From: Candidatus Anstonella stagnisolia
Lineage (GTDB): Archaea; Micrarchaeota; Micrarchaeia; Anstonellales; Anstonellaceae
NCBI GenBank assembly: GCA_902384585.1
Contig: CABMCJ010000004.1
Span: 448,086 to 512,085, forward strand
Direction of reading: 5' to 3'
Length of the DNA stretch: 64,000 nucleotides
Positions 9,720 to 19,581 of this stretch are shown here, one piece after another. Numbering within the stretch: position 1 is the stretch's first letter; each line of letters opens with the position of its first letter. The notes beneath the pieces were generated by a model. It searched no databases and was not told the origin of the DNA. It worked only from the letters and a program-made list of their open reading frames with translations. Made by a program: the position numbers and the translations under genes.

Positions 9720-11315
9720 TTATGGGTGCGGAGAGCCTATTGAGTAGATGTCGTATTTGAGGGACTTTTTCTTTTGGAGTTCATTTGTGAGCTGGGAGAG
9801 GATGCTGGACTTTATTGAGGAATATTTTTCCTTTGGAAGCGGTGCGTTCCCTATTGCGTTTCGCAAATTCTTTGAGTTGAAGCAGAACATGGAATCTGCT
9901 GTGCTCTCTACGTTGTGGCAAAAGAGGCTGTCTGAGCAATCCCTGCAGGAATCCATTTCAAGGCAGCGGTGGAGCTTGAGGGAATAGTAGGAATTGATGC
10001 AAAACTCGCTGTCAAACATCATTGCAGAGCCGAAAATGTGCTCGGAAGTGCGCGGCCAGAAAGAATATGCAATGAACTTGGAGAGGATATTGGGGTAAGA
10101 GCGGTAGCAGTTTGCGGATGAGGCGGTTGTGGGGCACTCTATTGTGTTTGTGTTTGTGCCCTGCTCGTATTCTGGGGGGCAGAAGGCGATATTTCCTAAG
10201 AATTCGTGCGCATTTTGTAGTGTAAGGCGGCTTGCATCTGAGTCGCTTATGTGGAAATTCTCGCCTATTTTGAGGGACTCGTCAAATTTCACAAGGCGGT
10301 TGCGCGGAAGCTCGAAAAAGGAAGAGTAGTCGCCTATTATGATGGGCTTGGAACTTACTGCGGATTTTCCGTATGCTTTTTCCCGTGAGTTTCTCTCCAG
10401 CCATTTTTGATAGTCGTCAAGGTGCCCAAGGGGCTTTCCGAAAATTACTTTTGAGGTTTGGTCAAATGCGTTTTGGATTGGGGCGAGGTCTGTGTGTGGG
10501 GAGGGAGAGTCGAATTTGAGATGGGAAAATTCGCTTGTGTCTGTGCTGCATTTTGCGAGCAAATCTACAAGGGAATAGATGCGCTTTTGTTTTGTGAGTT
10601 CAGATGCCATTTGGGAGAGGAGCGCCTTTTTTATTGCAGCATATTTTTCTTGCGGGAGCGCTAAATTTCCAATTGTGAATCTCTTGTTCTTTATGTTGAA
10701 AGAGTACATGCAGTCTGAGCAGCTTGCGAGGTTGTAGGAGTAATAGCAATCGGAACAATTTTCGCTTCTCCAAAGTTCAAAGCTGCGCACATCCCTGTAT
10801 GTTTCGTAGCATTTGAGGCAGAATTTGGACTCGCCTATCCCATTGCAGCCAAAGCAGTCTTCGCATAAGCGCCCAAGAGTGGAGTGTGCAATGTATTTTG
10901 AGTCCCCAAGCTTTGCGCAGTTGAGCATGTAATAGCTGTCGTTTATGTTTGTGCTTTCGTACACGTATTGGGAATTCCCTAGGATAATGTTGCCTGTGTA
11001 AAAAATGCGCTCCTGCACTGCGGACACTATGGAATCAATGTCTTTTACGTCGTTTATGGACAGCGGTTGAAACTTTTTGTTGAAATCAACCTCGTCAAAG
11101 CTTATCCATTTGGAATTCTCGCGGAATTTTGCATCTACGTAAGAGACAGGTTTTCCACTTAGGCTTGAATTTCTTCGCATAACTTCTTCGTTGAAATTGC
11201 AAAGCCAGTTTTTGTATTCTTCGAGTGGACCAAGCTCCGCTCCGAAAAGGATTTTTGTTGCGCCTTTCCACCTTTTTTCAAGGGTTTGGTGGCAGGAAAG
11301 CTCTTGGGGGTCCAT
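9720..11315 (-). CDS. Cys-rich, internally duplicated repeat protein (paralog 1 of 3)
   Basis: Two halves, each with an LFG.xLGxLxxYxxWL-type module, SDCxYSFN-type strand repeats and a (K)N(K)RxxIGNxxLPxEKY motif; likely ATG at 11315 (ORF extends to 11372). Confidence 0.8.
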   Translation of the reverse strand: MDPQELSCHQTLEKRWKGATKILFGAELGPLEEYKNWLCNFNEEVMRRNSSLSGKPVSYVDAKFRENSKWISFDEVDFNKKFQPLSINDVKDIDSIVSAVQERIFYTGNIILGNSQYVYESTNINDSYYMLNCAKLGDSKYIAHSTLGRLCEDCFGCNGIGESKFCLKCYETYRDVRSFELWRSENCSDCYYSYNLASCSDCMYSFNIKNKRFTIGNLALPQEKYAAIKKALLSQMASELTKQKRIYSLVDLLAKCSTDTSEFSHLKFDSPSPHTDLAPIQNAFDQTSKVIFGKPLGHLDDYQKWLERNSREKAYGKSAVSSKPIIIGDYSSFFELPRNRLVKFDESLKIGENFHISDSDASRLTLQNAHEFLGNIAFCPPEYEQGTNTNTIECPTTASSANCYRSYPNILSKFIAYSFWPRTSEHIFGSAMMFDSEFCINSYYSLKLHRCLEMDSCRDCSDSLFCHNVESTADSMFCFNSKNLRNAIGNAPLPKEKYSSIKSSILSQLTNELQKKKSLKYDIYSIGSPHP

Positions 11316-11404
11316 ATAGGAATTATGCAAAGAGTCCTGTATTAGATTAACTTGGACATACGTCCAATCCAAGGGGAGGGGTCAGGAAATCAAGGAAAAA
11401 CTGG

Positions 11405-11423
11405 GGGAGGGCGGAGCCCTCCC
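11405..11423 (-). terminator. Intrinsic terminator-like hairpin downstream of the HTH gene
   Basis: GGGAGGGC-GGA-GCCCTCCC perfect 8-bp stem, 3-nt loop, followed on the minus strand by a T-rich run (ccagtttttcc). Confidence 0.6.
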
Positions 11424-11433
11424 GCGGTTTGTC

Positions 11434-12129
11434 TTAGAAGTGCTTTTTCAAAAATTCGCGTGCTGCGTAAGGAATTAGCTTGGATTCTGCACGTCTTAGT
11501 CTCTCCTGCAAGCTTCTGCGCGAAATGCCTGCGGTTTTTGCAAGGTCGTCAAGCTTGGAGCTGCGCGGCCAGGTGTAGTAGTCGCTTTTGAGCGCGATGT
11601 CGAGCGCCTCTGCCTGCTTTGTTGTGATACCAAGCTCTGCGCGCAATCCTTTGAAGGAACCGATGTTTGCGACTTTTATGTCGCCGATTTCAGAGAGCTC
11701 GTTGAGCGCTTTGTTTATGCCGTGCGGGTCTATTGCGACTATGGGGTGTATCTCGTAGCCTGCACGCGTTATGCAGGGTCCTGTGTACACAACGCCGCTT
11801 TGGAGAATGCGCTCGTAGCTGGAGGAGGGGGAATTTGCAGAGTGGAAAATGAGCGCGGAATTCTTTCCCTTGTCTATTACGCGCATCTGGCGGGTTTTTG
11901 CATGGTGCTTGAGGTACGTTAGATATTCGTTGAGTTCGGAAGGTGAATCCGCCTGCACGTTCCAGAGAAGCTTGTATGCGACGCTCTTGGGCTTGTGCGC
12001 GAATGCGATTACTGGGGAAACCTGCTCGAGGGTGATGCCTGGGTGCTTCTCGGAGCTTAGGGAATTCGGGCAGCCGTGGTGGTAGAGTTTTATGGTGGCT
12101 GCCTTTACTTTTAGCGGCTTTTCTTGCAT
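11434..12129 (-). CDS. HTH transcriptional regulator (Bat/HTH_10-like)
   Basis: C-terminus YYTWPRSSKLDDLAKTAGISRRSLQERLRRAESKLIPYAAREFL resembles the HTH_10 domain. Confidence 0.8.
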   Translation of the reverse strand: MQEKPLKVKAATIKLYHHGCPNSLSSEKHPGITLEQVSPVIAFAHKPKSVAYKLLWNVQADSPSELNEYLTYLKHHAKTRQMRVIDKGKNSALIFHSANSPSSSYERILQSGVVYTGPCITRAGYEIHPIVAIDPHGINKALNELSEIGDIKVANIGSFKGLRAELGITTKQAEALDIALKSDYYTWPRSSKLDDLAKTAGISRRSLQERLRRAESKLIPYAAREFLKKHF

Positions 12130-12177
12130 GGTAAAATTCTGGCTTTCGCTATTTAAGTAATTTTGCTTAAGTGCAAA

Positions 12178-13677
12178 CTAACGCGCACTTCTTGCCATGC
12201 TTTCTAGAATAACCTTCCCAGTACGTTGAATGTCTTCGTTATCAGGCCATAGTTCAAGTGATTTGTTGATAAATTTGAGAGCTGATTTATCCTTGCCCAA
12301 GAAATGTAAACCCTGTGCTGTGATAAGGTATGCTGCTGCTTCGGTGTTGGATGGATCTGTTGCCTTGTCATAGAAAATTGCTGCTTTTTCTTTCTGCCCT
12401 AGAAGATTAAAAGCTGAATGCTGATCCTTGAATTTTTGTTGCTGTTCTTTGAAAAGTTTTATTCCTTTGTGAATTAATGAGAAGCACTCTCTGAATCTGC
12501 CTGAGCATCCTGCAATCATTCCTTTTACAAAGTATAAACGTGGATAATTGGGATGTTCCTCGAGTAGTTTGTCAATAAGAAAAGAGCATTCTTCCAATTT
12601 CCTTGCCCGTTCTAGTGGTTCCTCCGGCAATTGATCCAGCAGTATTTCTAGTTTGCCTATGTGGCAATCGACATAAGATGGGCACAATTCGAGTGCTTTA
12701 TCAAAGAAAAGCAGGGCTTTGTTGAGATTGCCCGACCTAAGATGGACGATTCCTGCAGACGAGTACGAGATTGAGGATAATTCGTCTGGATTGTTTGTTA
12801 TTTTGAAAACAACTGGATAATGCGAATATAGCTCTTCTCTTATACCTATATAACCTATTGTTGTTTCAAAAAAGTAATTATTTGTTAGAATGAAGACATG
12901 CTCTGGAACAATGGCGAACTCCAACTTTAGCCCAAGCACTTTTGCAACGTCAAAAACCAAAAATGAGGAGTTGTCGCAGTCCCACACATTACTTTCTAAT
13001 GATTCTGAAATGAAGCCGGATTTATTTGGACCAAACCTGAGGGCAAGGTTGGAGCGCATTATGCCCCATATGGAGGTTATGAACTCCACTTGCCCGGTGA
13101 GGGAATAGCCGTTTGCAGTGTTTATTCCTTGCTCTTTTAGAATGCCAGCCATGTCTTCGACAAGTGCCGCGTACCTTGCAGCGCATCCTGCAGCTTTTTT
13201 GGGGTCTTCGCCAAGCTCTTCGCTAAGCTCTATGAAAATTCTCCTACAACCTTCATACTTTGCAGTTTCCAGTTGGATGCTGCTCCTGTCAGTCGTTGAT
13301 TTTGCAGGCAATGAATCAACAGCGCTGGACATTCTTGAAAATGGGGCTTTTCTTGCATGGCCTCCGCCGTCTCCCTCGGAGTGCGGAGAATAGTGGATTT
13401 GGGGCTTCTGGAAGGAAGAAAATGCGGAGATTGTGAGCCTTTCTATCTTTTTTGCCTGCGCTTTTGGGATTTTTGCGTCTTGGGTTTTGGAGAGGGACCA
13501 GAGGAGGTGGAGGCTGGAATGGAAATCCTCTGCAATAAAATCAGATTCGCTTGAGAGGAGGAATTTTGAGGAGAGTTCCTGTATTTCGCTTATGCGTTCG
13601 GGCGCGAGAGGGGGCTTGAACTGCTTGAACAGTTCCCAGTCCTGCGTGGATGGCTTGAAGGAAGGGGGTTTTGCCAT
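12178..13677 (-). CDS. TPR protein with a transglutaminase-like N-terminal domain
   Basis: NVWDCDNSSFLVFDVAKVLGLKLEFAIVPEHVFI (Cys/His of a transglutaminase-like fold) followed by TPR-like repeats (AGIVHLRSGNLNKALLFFDKALELCPSYVDC). Confidence 0.65.
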   Translation of the reverse strand: MAKPPSFKPSTQDWELFKQFKPPLAPERISEIQELSSKFLLSSESDFIAEDFHSSLHLLWSLSKTQDAKIPKAQAKKIERLTISAFSSFQKPQIHYSPHSEGDGGGHARKAPFSRMSSAVDSLPAKSTTDRSSIQLETAKYEGCRRIFIELSEELGEDPKKAAGCAARYAALVEDMAGILKEQGINTANGYSLTGQVEFITSIWGIMRSNLALRFGPNKSGFISESLESNVWDCDNSSFLVFDVAKVLGLKLEFAIVPEHVFILTNNYFFETTIGYIGIREELYSHYPVVFKITNNPDELSSISYSSAGIVHLRSGNLNKALLFFDKALELCPSYVDCHIGKLEILLDQLPEEPLERARKLEECSFLIDKLLEEHPNYPRLYFVKGMIAGCSGRFRECFSLIHKGIKLFKEQQQKFKDQHSAFNLLGQKEKAAIFYDKATDPSNTEAAAYLITAQGLHFLGKDKSALKFINKSLELWPDNEDIQRTGKVILESMARSAR

Positions 13678-13758
13678 GCTGTTATTATGGCGAAAGGGCT
13701 TTTTATACCTAAGTTTGCTTCGCTAGTTAAGAGAAGAAAAATAAAAAGGAGAAAAAAT

Positions 13759-14364
13759 TTACCTTGCGCTTCTTGCCATGCGTTCAGTTTCGTCACGCTT
13801 CTTTATTGCGTACGAGGCATTCACGTCGCCGCGCGCTGCGGACTCTATTTCCGCTGCAAGCGCTTCTGCCATTGTCCTCTTGTTGCCAAAGGATTGCATT
13901 ATAGCGGCGAGAGAAAGGTTGCGAAGAGCCATGTCAAGCCTTCTTTGCGCGGAAACGTCAACTGCAACCTGGTAGGAAACGCCGCCAAAAGAGACGCGCG
14001 TAAAGTCCTCGCGGGGTGCTGCGTTCTGCACGGCATCTACGAGAAGCTGAATCGGGTTTTTCTTTGTCTTTGCCTCGAGAAGCACGAATGCGTCCTGCAC
14101 AATGCGGATTGCCTTTGTTTTCTTTCCCTGCATGCCGCCGTGCGTGCGGATGACCTTGCCGGAGGTTTTTTCTCCTGTGCCTCCCCTCATGAGCTTGTTG
14201 ATAAGGCGTTCTACGATGTTTACGTTGCGCTTGCCAAAGGGGTGTTTTGCATGCCTTCCGTGCGAGTGGGGCATTGCAACCGGAGCAAGGCTCACGTAGT
14301 TGCGAAGGCTCGGGTCGCTTATCGTCACTGATTCAAGTTCGTATTTTCCAAATAATTTTTCCAT
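13759..14364 (-). CDS. rps7: 30S ribosomal protein S7
   Basis: PVAMPHSHGRHAKHPFGKRNVNIVERLINKLM...MARSAR*. Confidence 0.97.
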   Translation of the reverse strand: MEKLFGKYELESVTISDPSLRNYVSLAPVAMPHSHGRHAKHPFGKRNVNIVERLINKLMRGGTGEKTSGKVIRTHGGMQGKKTKAIRIVQDAFVLLEAKTKKNPIQLLVDAVQNAAPREDFTRVSFGGVSYQVAVDVSAQRRLDMALRNLSLAAIMQSFGNKRTMAEALAAEIESAARGDVNASYAIKKRDETERMARSAR

Positions 14365-14473
14365 TCAATCACTCTGTGTGTTTATTTTAGTTATATAAGC
14401 ATAATAAATGTGATGCTTGGGATGGATGCGTGAGAAATGCTGGGATAAAGAAAAAAATAAAAATAAAATAAAT

Positions 14474-14698
14474 TTACTTTCTCTTTTTTCCGGCTACTTT
14501 CTTCTCGCCAAGGCGCAAAAGCTGTGCCTCGTGCTTTAGGCTCATGCCAAGCAGGAATACAACGACCACCATGACCATTTCGGTCGTCTGGATGGAGCGC
14601 GTGCCTGTTGCTGCAGCCGCGGCAAGTGCCGCTGCGGAGAGAACTCCGACTGCAAGGACAATCTTCCAGCTTGATTCGGCCAAGTCAGCATATCCCAT
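14474..14698 (-). CDS. Small membrane protein, 74 aa
   Basis: Two hydrophobic stretches (IVLAVGVLSAAALAAAAATG and MVMVVVVFLLGMSL); lies between rps7 and rps12. Confidence 0.6.
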   Translation of the reverse strand: MGYADLAESSWKIVLAVGVLSAAALAAAAATGTRSIQTTEMVMVVVVFLLGMSLKHEAQLLRLGEKKVAGKKRK

Positions 14699-14733
14699 TT
14701 TTTCACCCCAATTTTTTCTCTCTTTATGTCTCT

Positions 14734-15162
14734 TTACCTCTTTGGCTTTTCTTTCCTCTTTTGCACCAGCATTTGCAGGTCAACGCCATTCACGGCGTCC
14801 ACCTTGTAGCGCACTCCGGGAATGGAGCCCATTTGCCCGCGCTGCGAGCCGCCCAGCCCCGATATTGTAACTTCATCATGCTCATCTATATAATTGATTG
14901 CACCGGAGCGTGGCGCGAATGCGGTTACGAGCTTTCCGTTCTTTATAAGCTGTATTTTCACGCACTTTATCAGTCCCGAGTGGGGCTGCTTTTGCTCGAG
15001 CGCTTTCTTCTCGATAACAATGCCCTTTGCCTGTGGGGAACCCTCGAGCGGGTCGTATTTCTCCTTTAGGTGGAGCTTTTTGCGTTTCCACGGCTTCTTG
15101 AGCCAGCGTTGCCTTTTTCGTTTCCTTTCTAGGTCCCTTCCTGAAAATTCTCCTCGTGCCAT
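14734..15162 (-). CDS. rps12: 30S ribosomal protein S12
   Basis: [59 protein letters not shown]. Confidence 0.97.
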   Translation of the reverse strand: MARGEFSGRDLERKRKRQRWLKKPWKRKKLHLKEKYDPLEGSPQAKGIVIEKKALEQKQPHSGLIKCVKIQLIKNGKLVTAFAPRSGAINYIDEHDEVTISGLGGSQRGQMGSIPGVRYKVDAVNGVDLQMLVQKRKEKPKR

Positions 15163-15177
15163 AGTATTACCTACCCA

Positions 15178-15600
15178 TTAATGTGTTGCAAGACGAAGGT
15201 CGCAATTGAACTTGCGCTGCACCAGCGTGCGCGCGAGCTTTATGCGGTTTCCCCCTTTACCAATAGCGGTTCCGCGGTCGCGCTCATCGACGTGCACGTA
15301 AATCGTCTTGGAATCCATTTTGTCATGAACGTTTATATTCGTTACGGCGATTGGGGCAAAAAGGCTGCGCACAAACTTCTCCATTTGCTCGCTGTCCTCG
15401 AATACGAGCACTTGCCTTCCGAATGCTTGGCGTACGCGGGTTATGTTCGCTCCTTTTTTTCCAATTGCTTTTCCCAAGTCGCCCTCTGCGACTATGAATG
15501 TTATTGCGTCCTCGGCGATTATGCAATCGCGCACGGATGCGCCTGTGAGTTCCTCGAAGGTTGAAATGCACTTCAAGTCGTCATTCGTGAGTTCAACCAT
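15178..15600 (-). CDS. nusA: NusA-like KH-domain transcription factor
   Basis: LGKAIGKKGANITRVRQAFGR and GTAIGKGGNRIKLARTLVQRKF KH motifs; located between L30e and S12. Confidence 0.92.
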   Translation of the reverse strand: MVELTNDDLKCISTFEELTGASVRDCIIAEDAITFIVAEGDLGKAIGKKGANITRVRQAFGRQVLVFEDSEQMEKFVRSLFAPIAVTNINVHDKMDSKTIYVHVDERDRGTAIGKGGNRIKLARTLVQRKFNCDLRLATH

Positions 15601-15616
15601 CAAATCACTGAGGCAT

Positions 15617-15955
15617 TTACTGCGTCTTCTTTGCGAATGAGAGGATGGTGGAGTTGCCTGCCTCGTTTATGCACAGCGCAGAAACCGGGAAGGGCTTTCC
15701 GCACACAGAGCCGAGCTCAAGCGAGCTTCCGTCAAAATCCAGAATCGGGACTGAGGAGAGCTTGCAGAACTTCTCTATGCTGTTTTTCGTGAGAGAGGGG
15801 CAGTTTGAGGAAAGCACAATGAGCTTGCTCTTTCCAAGAAGCGAGCGCTTTACTGCTGCGCGGCTGCCGAACTCCACCTTTCCGGAGTCCACTGCCATCC
15901 TTATTGCTTTTGAAAGCGTCAGTGATTCTGATTCTGCTGTTTTTTTCTTTGCCAT
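15617..15955 (-). CDS. rpl30e: 50S ribosomal protein L30e
   Basis: L7Ae/L30e-type sequence between RpoA'' and NusA, the usual archaeal order. Confidence 0.85.
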   Translation of the reverse strand: MAKKKTAESESLTLSKAIRMAVDSGKVEFGSRAAVKRSLLGKSKLIVLSSNCPSLTKNSIEKFCKLSSVPILDFDGSSLELGSVCGKPFPVSALCINEAGNSTILSFAKKTQ

Positions 15956-15975
15956 TCCAATCTACCTCAATAATA

Positions 15976-16977
<1,002 letters not shown>

Positions 16978-16991
16978 CTATCTTTCCATGC

Positions 16992-19556
16992 TTATACGTC
17001 GTTCTCTGCAGGCTTCTGGGCGTCTGAAACCTCGTGCACAATGTTCTTTGCGCCGCTCTTCATGGGCTCTACGCAGTCGCCTCCGTATGCGAACTGCACC
17101 ACTATGCCGCGCGAATCGCGCACAGAGTAGTCGTTGCGCACTGTCATGTCCTGGAGCGCGTTAATGAGACGGCGCTGCATGTAACCGGAGCGTGCTGTGC
17201 GGATAGCAGTGTTAACGAGCGACTCCCTGCCTCCCATCGAATGCAGGAAGAACTCTGTTGGGAGCAATCCTTTTGAGAAGGAATTGAACACAAAGCCGCG
17301 CGAGGCTGCGCCAACGTCGCCGCGCTTGAAGTGTATGAGCGTGCGTCCGCGGTACCCTCTCTTCACCCTCTTCGCGCGCACTGCCTGCTGCCCTACCATT
17401 GCTGCCATTTGGATTGCGTTCAGGAGGGAGCCGCGGGCCCCGATTTTCGCCATAAGTATTGAAGTGTTTGTGAAGCCAAAGTAATTCTCTATCACCTTGC
17501 CGGAATTGTCACGGGTCTTTGAGGTAATGGACATTATGCGGTCTTCGAGGGACTCGCGCAACGAGCGCCCTGCAGTGCGCTCAAGCGTGCCGTTCTTGTA
17601 CTGCATAATTGCGGTATCTATTTCGCGCCTCATTGTGTCCTGGAGCTCGGAAACCTTTGAGCCCACTTCGGGCGGAAGCGAATAGTTGCGAAGGGATACT
17701 GAAAGCCCTTGCCTTGTTACGACGTTAAGCGCCATGCGCGTTGCGGCATCAATGAACTTGAGCGCGGCATCGCTGCCCTTGAGGTGCACTATCTTCTCTA
17801 GAATTTCATTCTCGAAAGACTTGCTCTCAAGCGCGCCTGAGAGAAGGATGCCGTCCTTTATCACGATATTTGCGTCCGGGTCAGGGTCAACCTCGTGAAG
17901 CGGCTTCTTTGAAAGGCGCGAGCGCATCTGCAAGTTCAGCTCCTTTGGAAGAAGCATGGAGAATATGAGCTTGCCTGAGAACTTGTCGCCCTTGTCGGGT
18001 GCCGGAAGGTCTGTGATGTTTGCGATTGCAAGAAGCTGGCATGCCTCTCCCTTTGTGAAGAGCGCGTCGCTTCTTGTCATAAAGTACGCGCCGGAAACGT
18101 AGTCCTCCTGGGGCTTTATTATTGCGTGCCCGTGGCGGGGGGAGATAATCTGGCGGTGCACTTTCATGAGAAGCTGCGCCTCTACCCTTGCTTCCTCATT
18201 CTGGATAACGTGCATGTTCATTTCGTCCCCGTCAAAGTCTGCGTTGTATGGGGGGCAAACTGTGGGGTTGAGCCGAAGCGTGCGCCCGGGCATTACCATT
18301 ACGGAATGCGCCATTATGGAAATGCGGTGCAATGAAGGCTGCCTGTTGAAAAGCACAATGTCGCCGTTTATGAGCTGCCTTTCCACTGTGCATCCGATTG
18401 AAAGCGTATCTGCGCACTCCTGGCGCGTTGCCTCGTTCACTATGTTGCGCTTGCCGTCGGGCTTTATCACATAGAGCGCGCGGGGGTGAACTGCTGAAAG
18501 CACGTACTTCTTGAGCTCGTCCATGTTCCAGGTTGTTACCTTTATGGGGACTGTGAGGTCCTCTGCGATTTCAAGCGGCACGCCCACCTGGTCAATTGAG
18601 AGGTTGGGGTCGGGTGAAATTACTGTGCGGGCTGAGAAGTTCACGCGCTTTCCGGACAAGTTGTACCTGAAGCGGCCCTCTTTTCCCTTTAAGCGCTGTG
18701 AAATTGTCTTAAGAGGCCTGCCTGAGCGGTGCCTTGCGGGCGGAATGTTGGACGTGTCATTGTTGAAATAGGTCGTGACGTGATACTGGAGCAGCTCCCA
18801 AAGGTCCTCTATTATGAGCTGGGGCGCGCCTGCATTTATGTTTGCCTCAAGCCTCTGGTTTATGCGCATAATGTCCACAAGCTTGTGCGTGAGGTCGTCC
18901 TCTGAGCGCTCTCCTGTCTCCAGTGTAATAGAGGGGCGGACGGATACGGGCGGGACAAGGAGGGCTGTGAGCACCATCCATTCCGGGCGCGCGTACACTG
19001 GGTCGAATCCCAAAATCTTGAGGTCCTTGTCGGACACCTGCGCAAGCCAGTCGCGTATTTCGCTTGGAAGCATATTCTGCTTCCCTTTTGAGAAGCCGGT
19101 TGGCTTGAGAAGCTTTACCTCTTCAAGCGCAGTGTGGCAGTGCGGGCATTTTGCAAGCTTCTTTGTCTTGCTCTTCATTTCAAACTCAATGTCCGCCTCT
19201 ATTTGCTGCGAGAGGTCGTCTATCTGCTTTTCAGAAAGCAGCAGGCGCTTGCAGGAATGACATGTGCTCTTGAGGACAAAGTAAATCATCTTTGAGAACT
19301 CTGGGTGGATTACCGGGCGCACAAGTTCTATGTGCGCAAAGTGCCCTGGGCAGGAGCGAAGCTTGCCTCCGCAGGTTTTGCACTTTAAGCCCGGGTCAAT
19401 AACGCCCATCTTCTGGTCTACGAGGCCGCCGTCAATTGGGTAAGAGTCATCGTTGTACGTGTCCGGCACTGTTATCTTTGCTGCTGAAAGCTTGCGTATG
19501 CTCTCCGGTGAGAATATGGAGAACTTAACCCTGTCAATCATTTTTGATACGTACAT
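16992..19556 (-). CDS. rpoA1: DNA-directed RNA polymerase subunit A'
   Basis: NRQPSLHRISIMAHSVMV and YNADFDGDEMNMHV active-site motif. Confidence 0.99.
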   Translation of the reverse strand: MYVSKMIDRVKFSIFSPESIRKLSAAKITVPDTYNDDSYPIDGGLVDQKMGVIDPGLKCKTCGGKLRSCPGHFAHIELVRPVIHPEFSKMIYFVLKSTCHSCKRLLLSEKQIDDLSQQIEADIEFEMKSKTKKLAKCPHCHTALEEVKLLKPTGFSKGKQNMLPSEIRDWLAQVSDKDLKILGFDPVYARPEWMVLTALLVPPVSVRPSITLETGERSEDDLTHKLVDIMRINQRLEANINAGAPQLIIEDLWELLQYHVTTYFNNDTSNIPPARHRSGRPLKTISQRLKGKEGRFRYNLSGKRVNFSARTVISPDPNLSIDQVGVPLEIAEDLTVPIKVTTWNMDELKKYVLSAVHPRALYVIKPDGKRNIVNEATRQECADTLSIGCTVERQLINGDIVLFNRQPSLHRISIMAHSVMVMPGRTLRLNPTVCPPYNADFDGDEMNMHVIQNEEARVEAQLLMKVHRQIISPRHGHAIIKPQEDYVSGAYFMTRSDALFTKGEACQLLAIANITDLPAPDKGDKFSGKLIFSMLLPKELNLQMRSRLSKKPLHEVDPDPDANIVIKDGILLSGALESKSFENEILEKIVHLKGSDAALKFIDAATRMALNVVTRQGLSVSLRNYSLPPEVGSKVSELQDTMRREIDTAIMQYKNGTLERTAGRSLRESLEDRIMSITSKTRDNSGKVIENYFGFTNTSILMAKIGARGSLLNAIQMAAMVGQQAVRAKRVKRGYRGRTLIHFKRGDVGAASRGFVFNSFSKGLLPTEFFLHSMGGRESLVNTAIRTARSGYMQRRLINALQDMTVRNDYSVRDSRGIVVQFAYGGDCVEPMKSGAKNIVHEVSDAQKPAENDV

Positions 19557-19581
19557 TTTTTCACCAATTTTTTCCCCAAGC

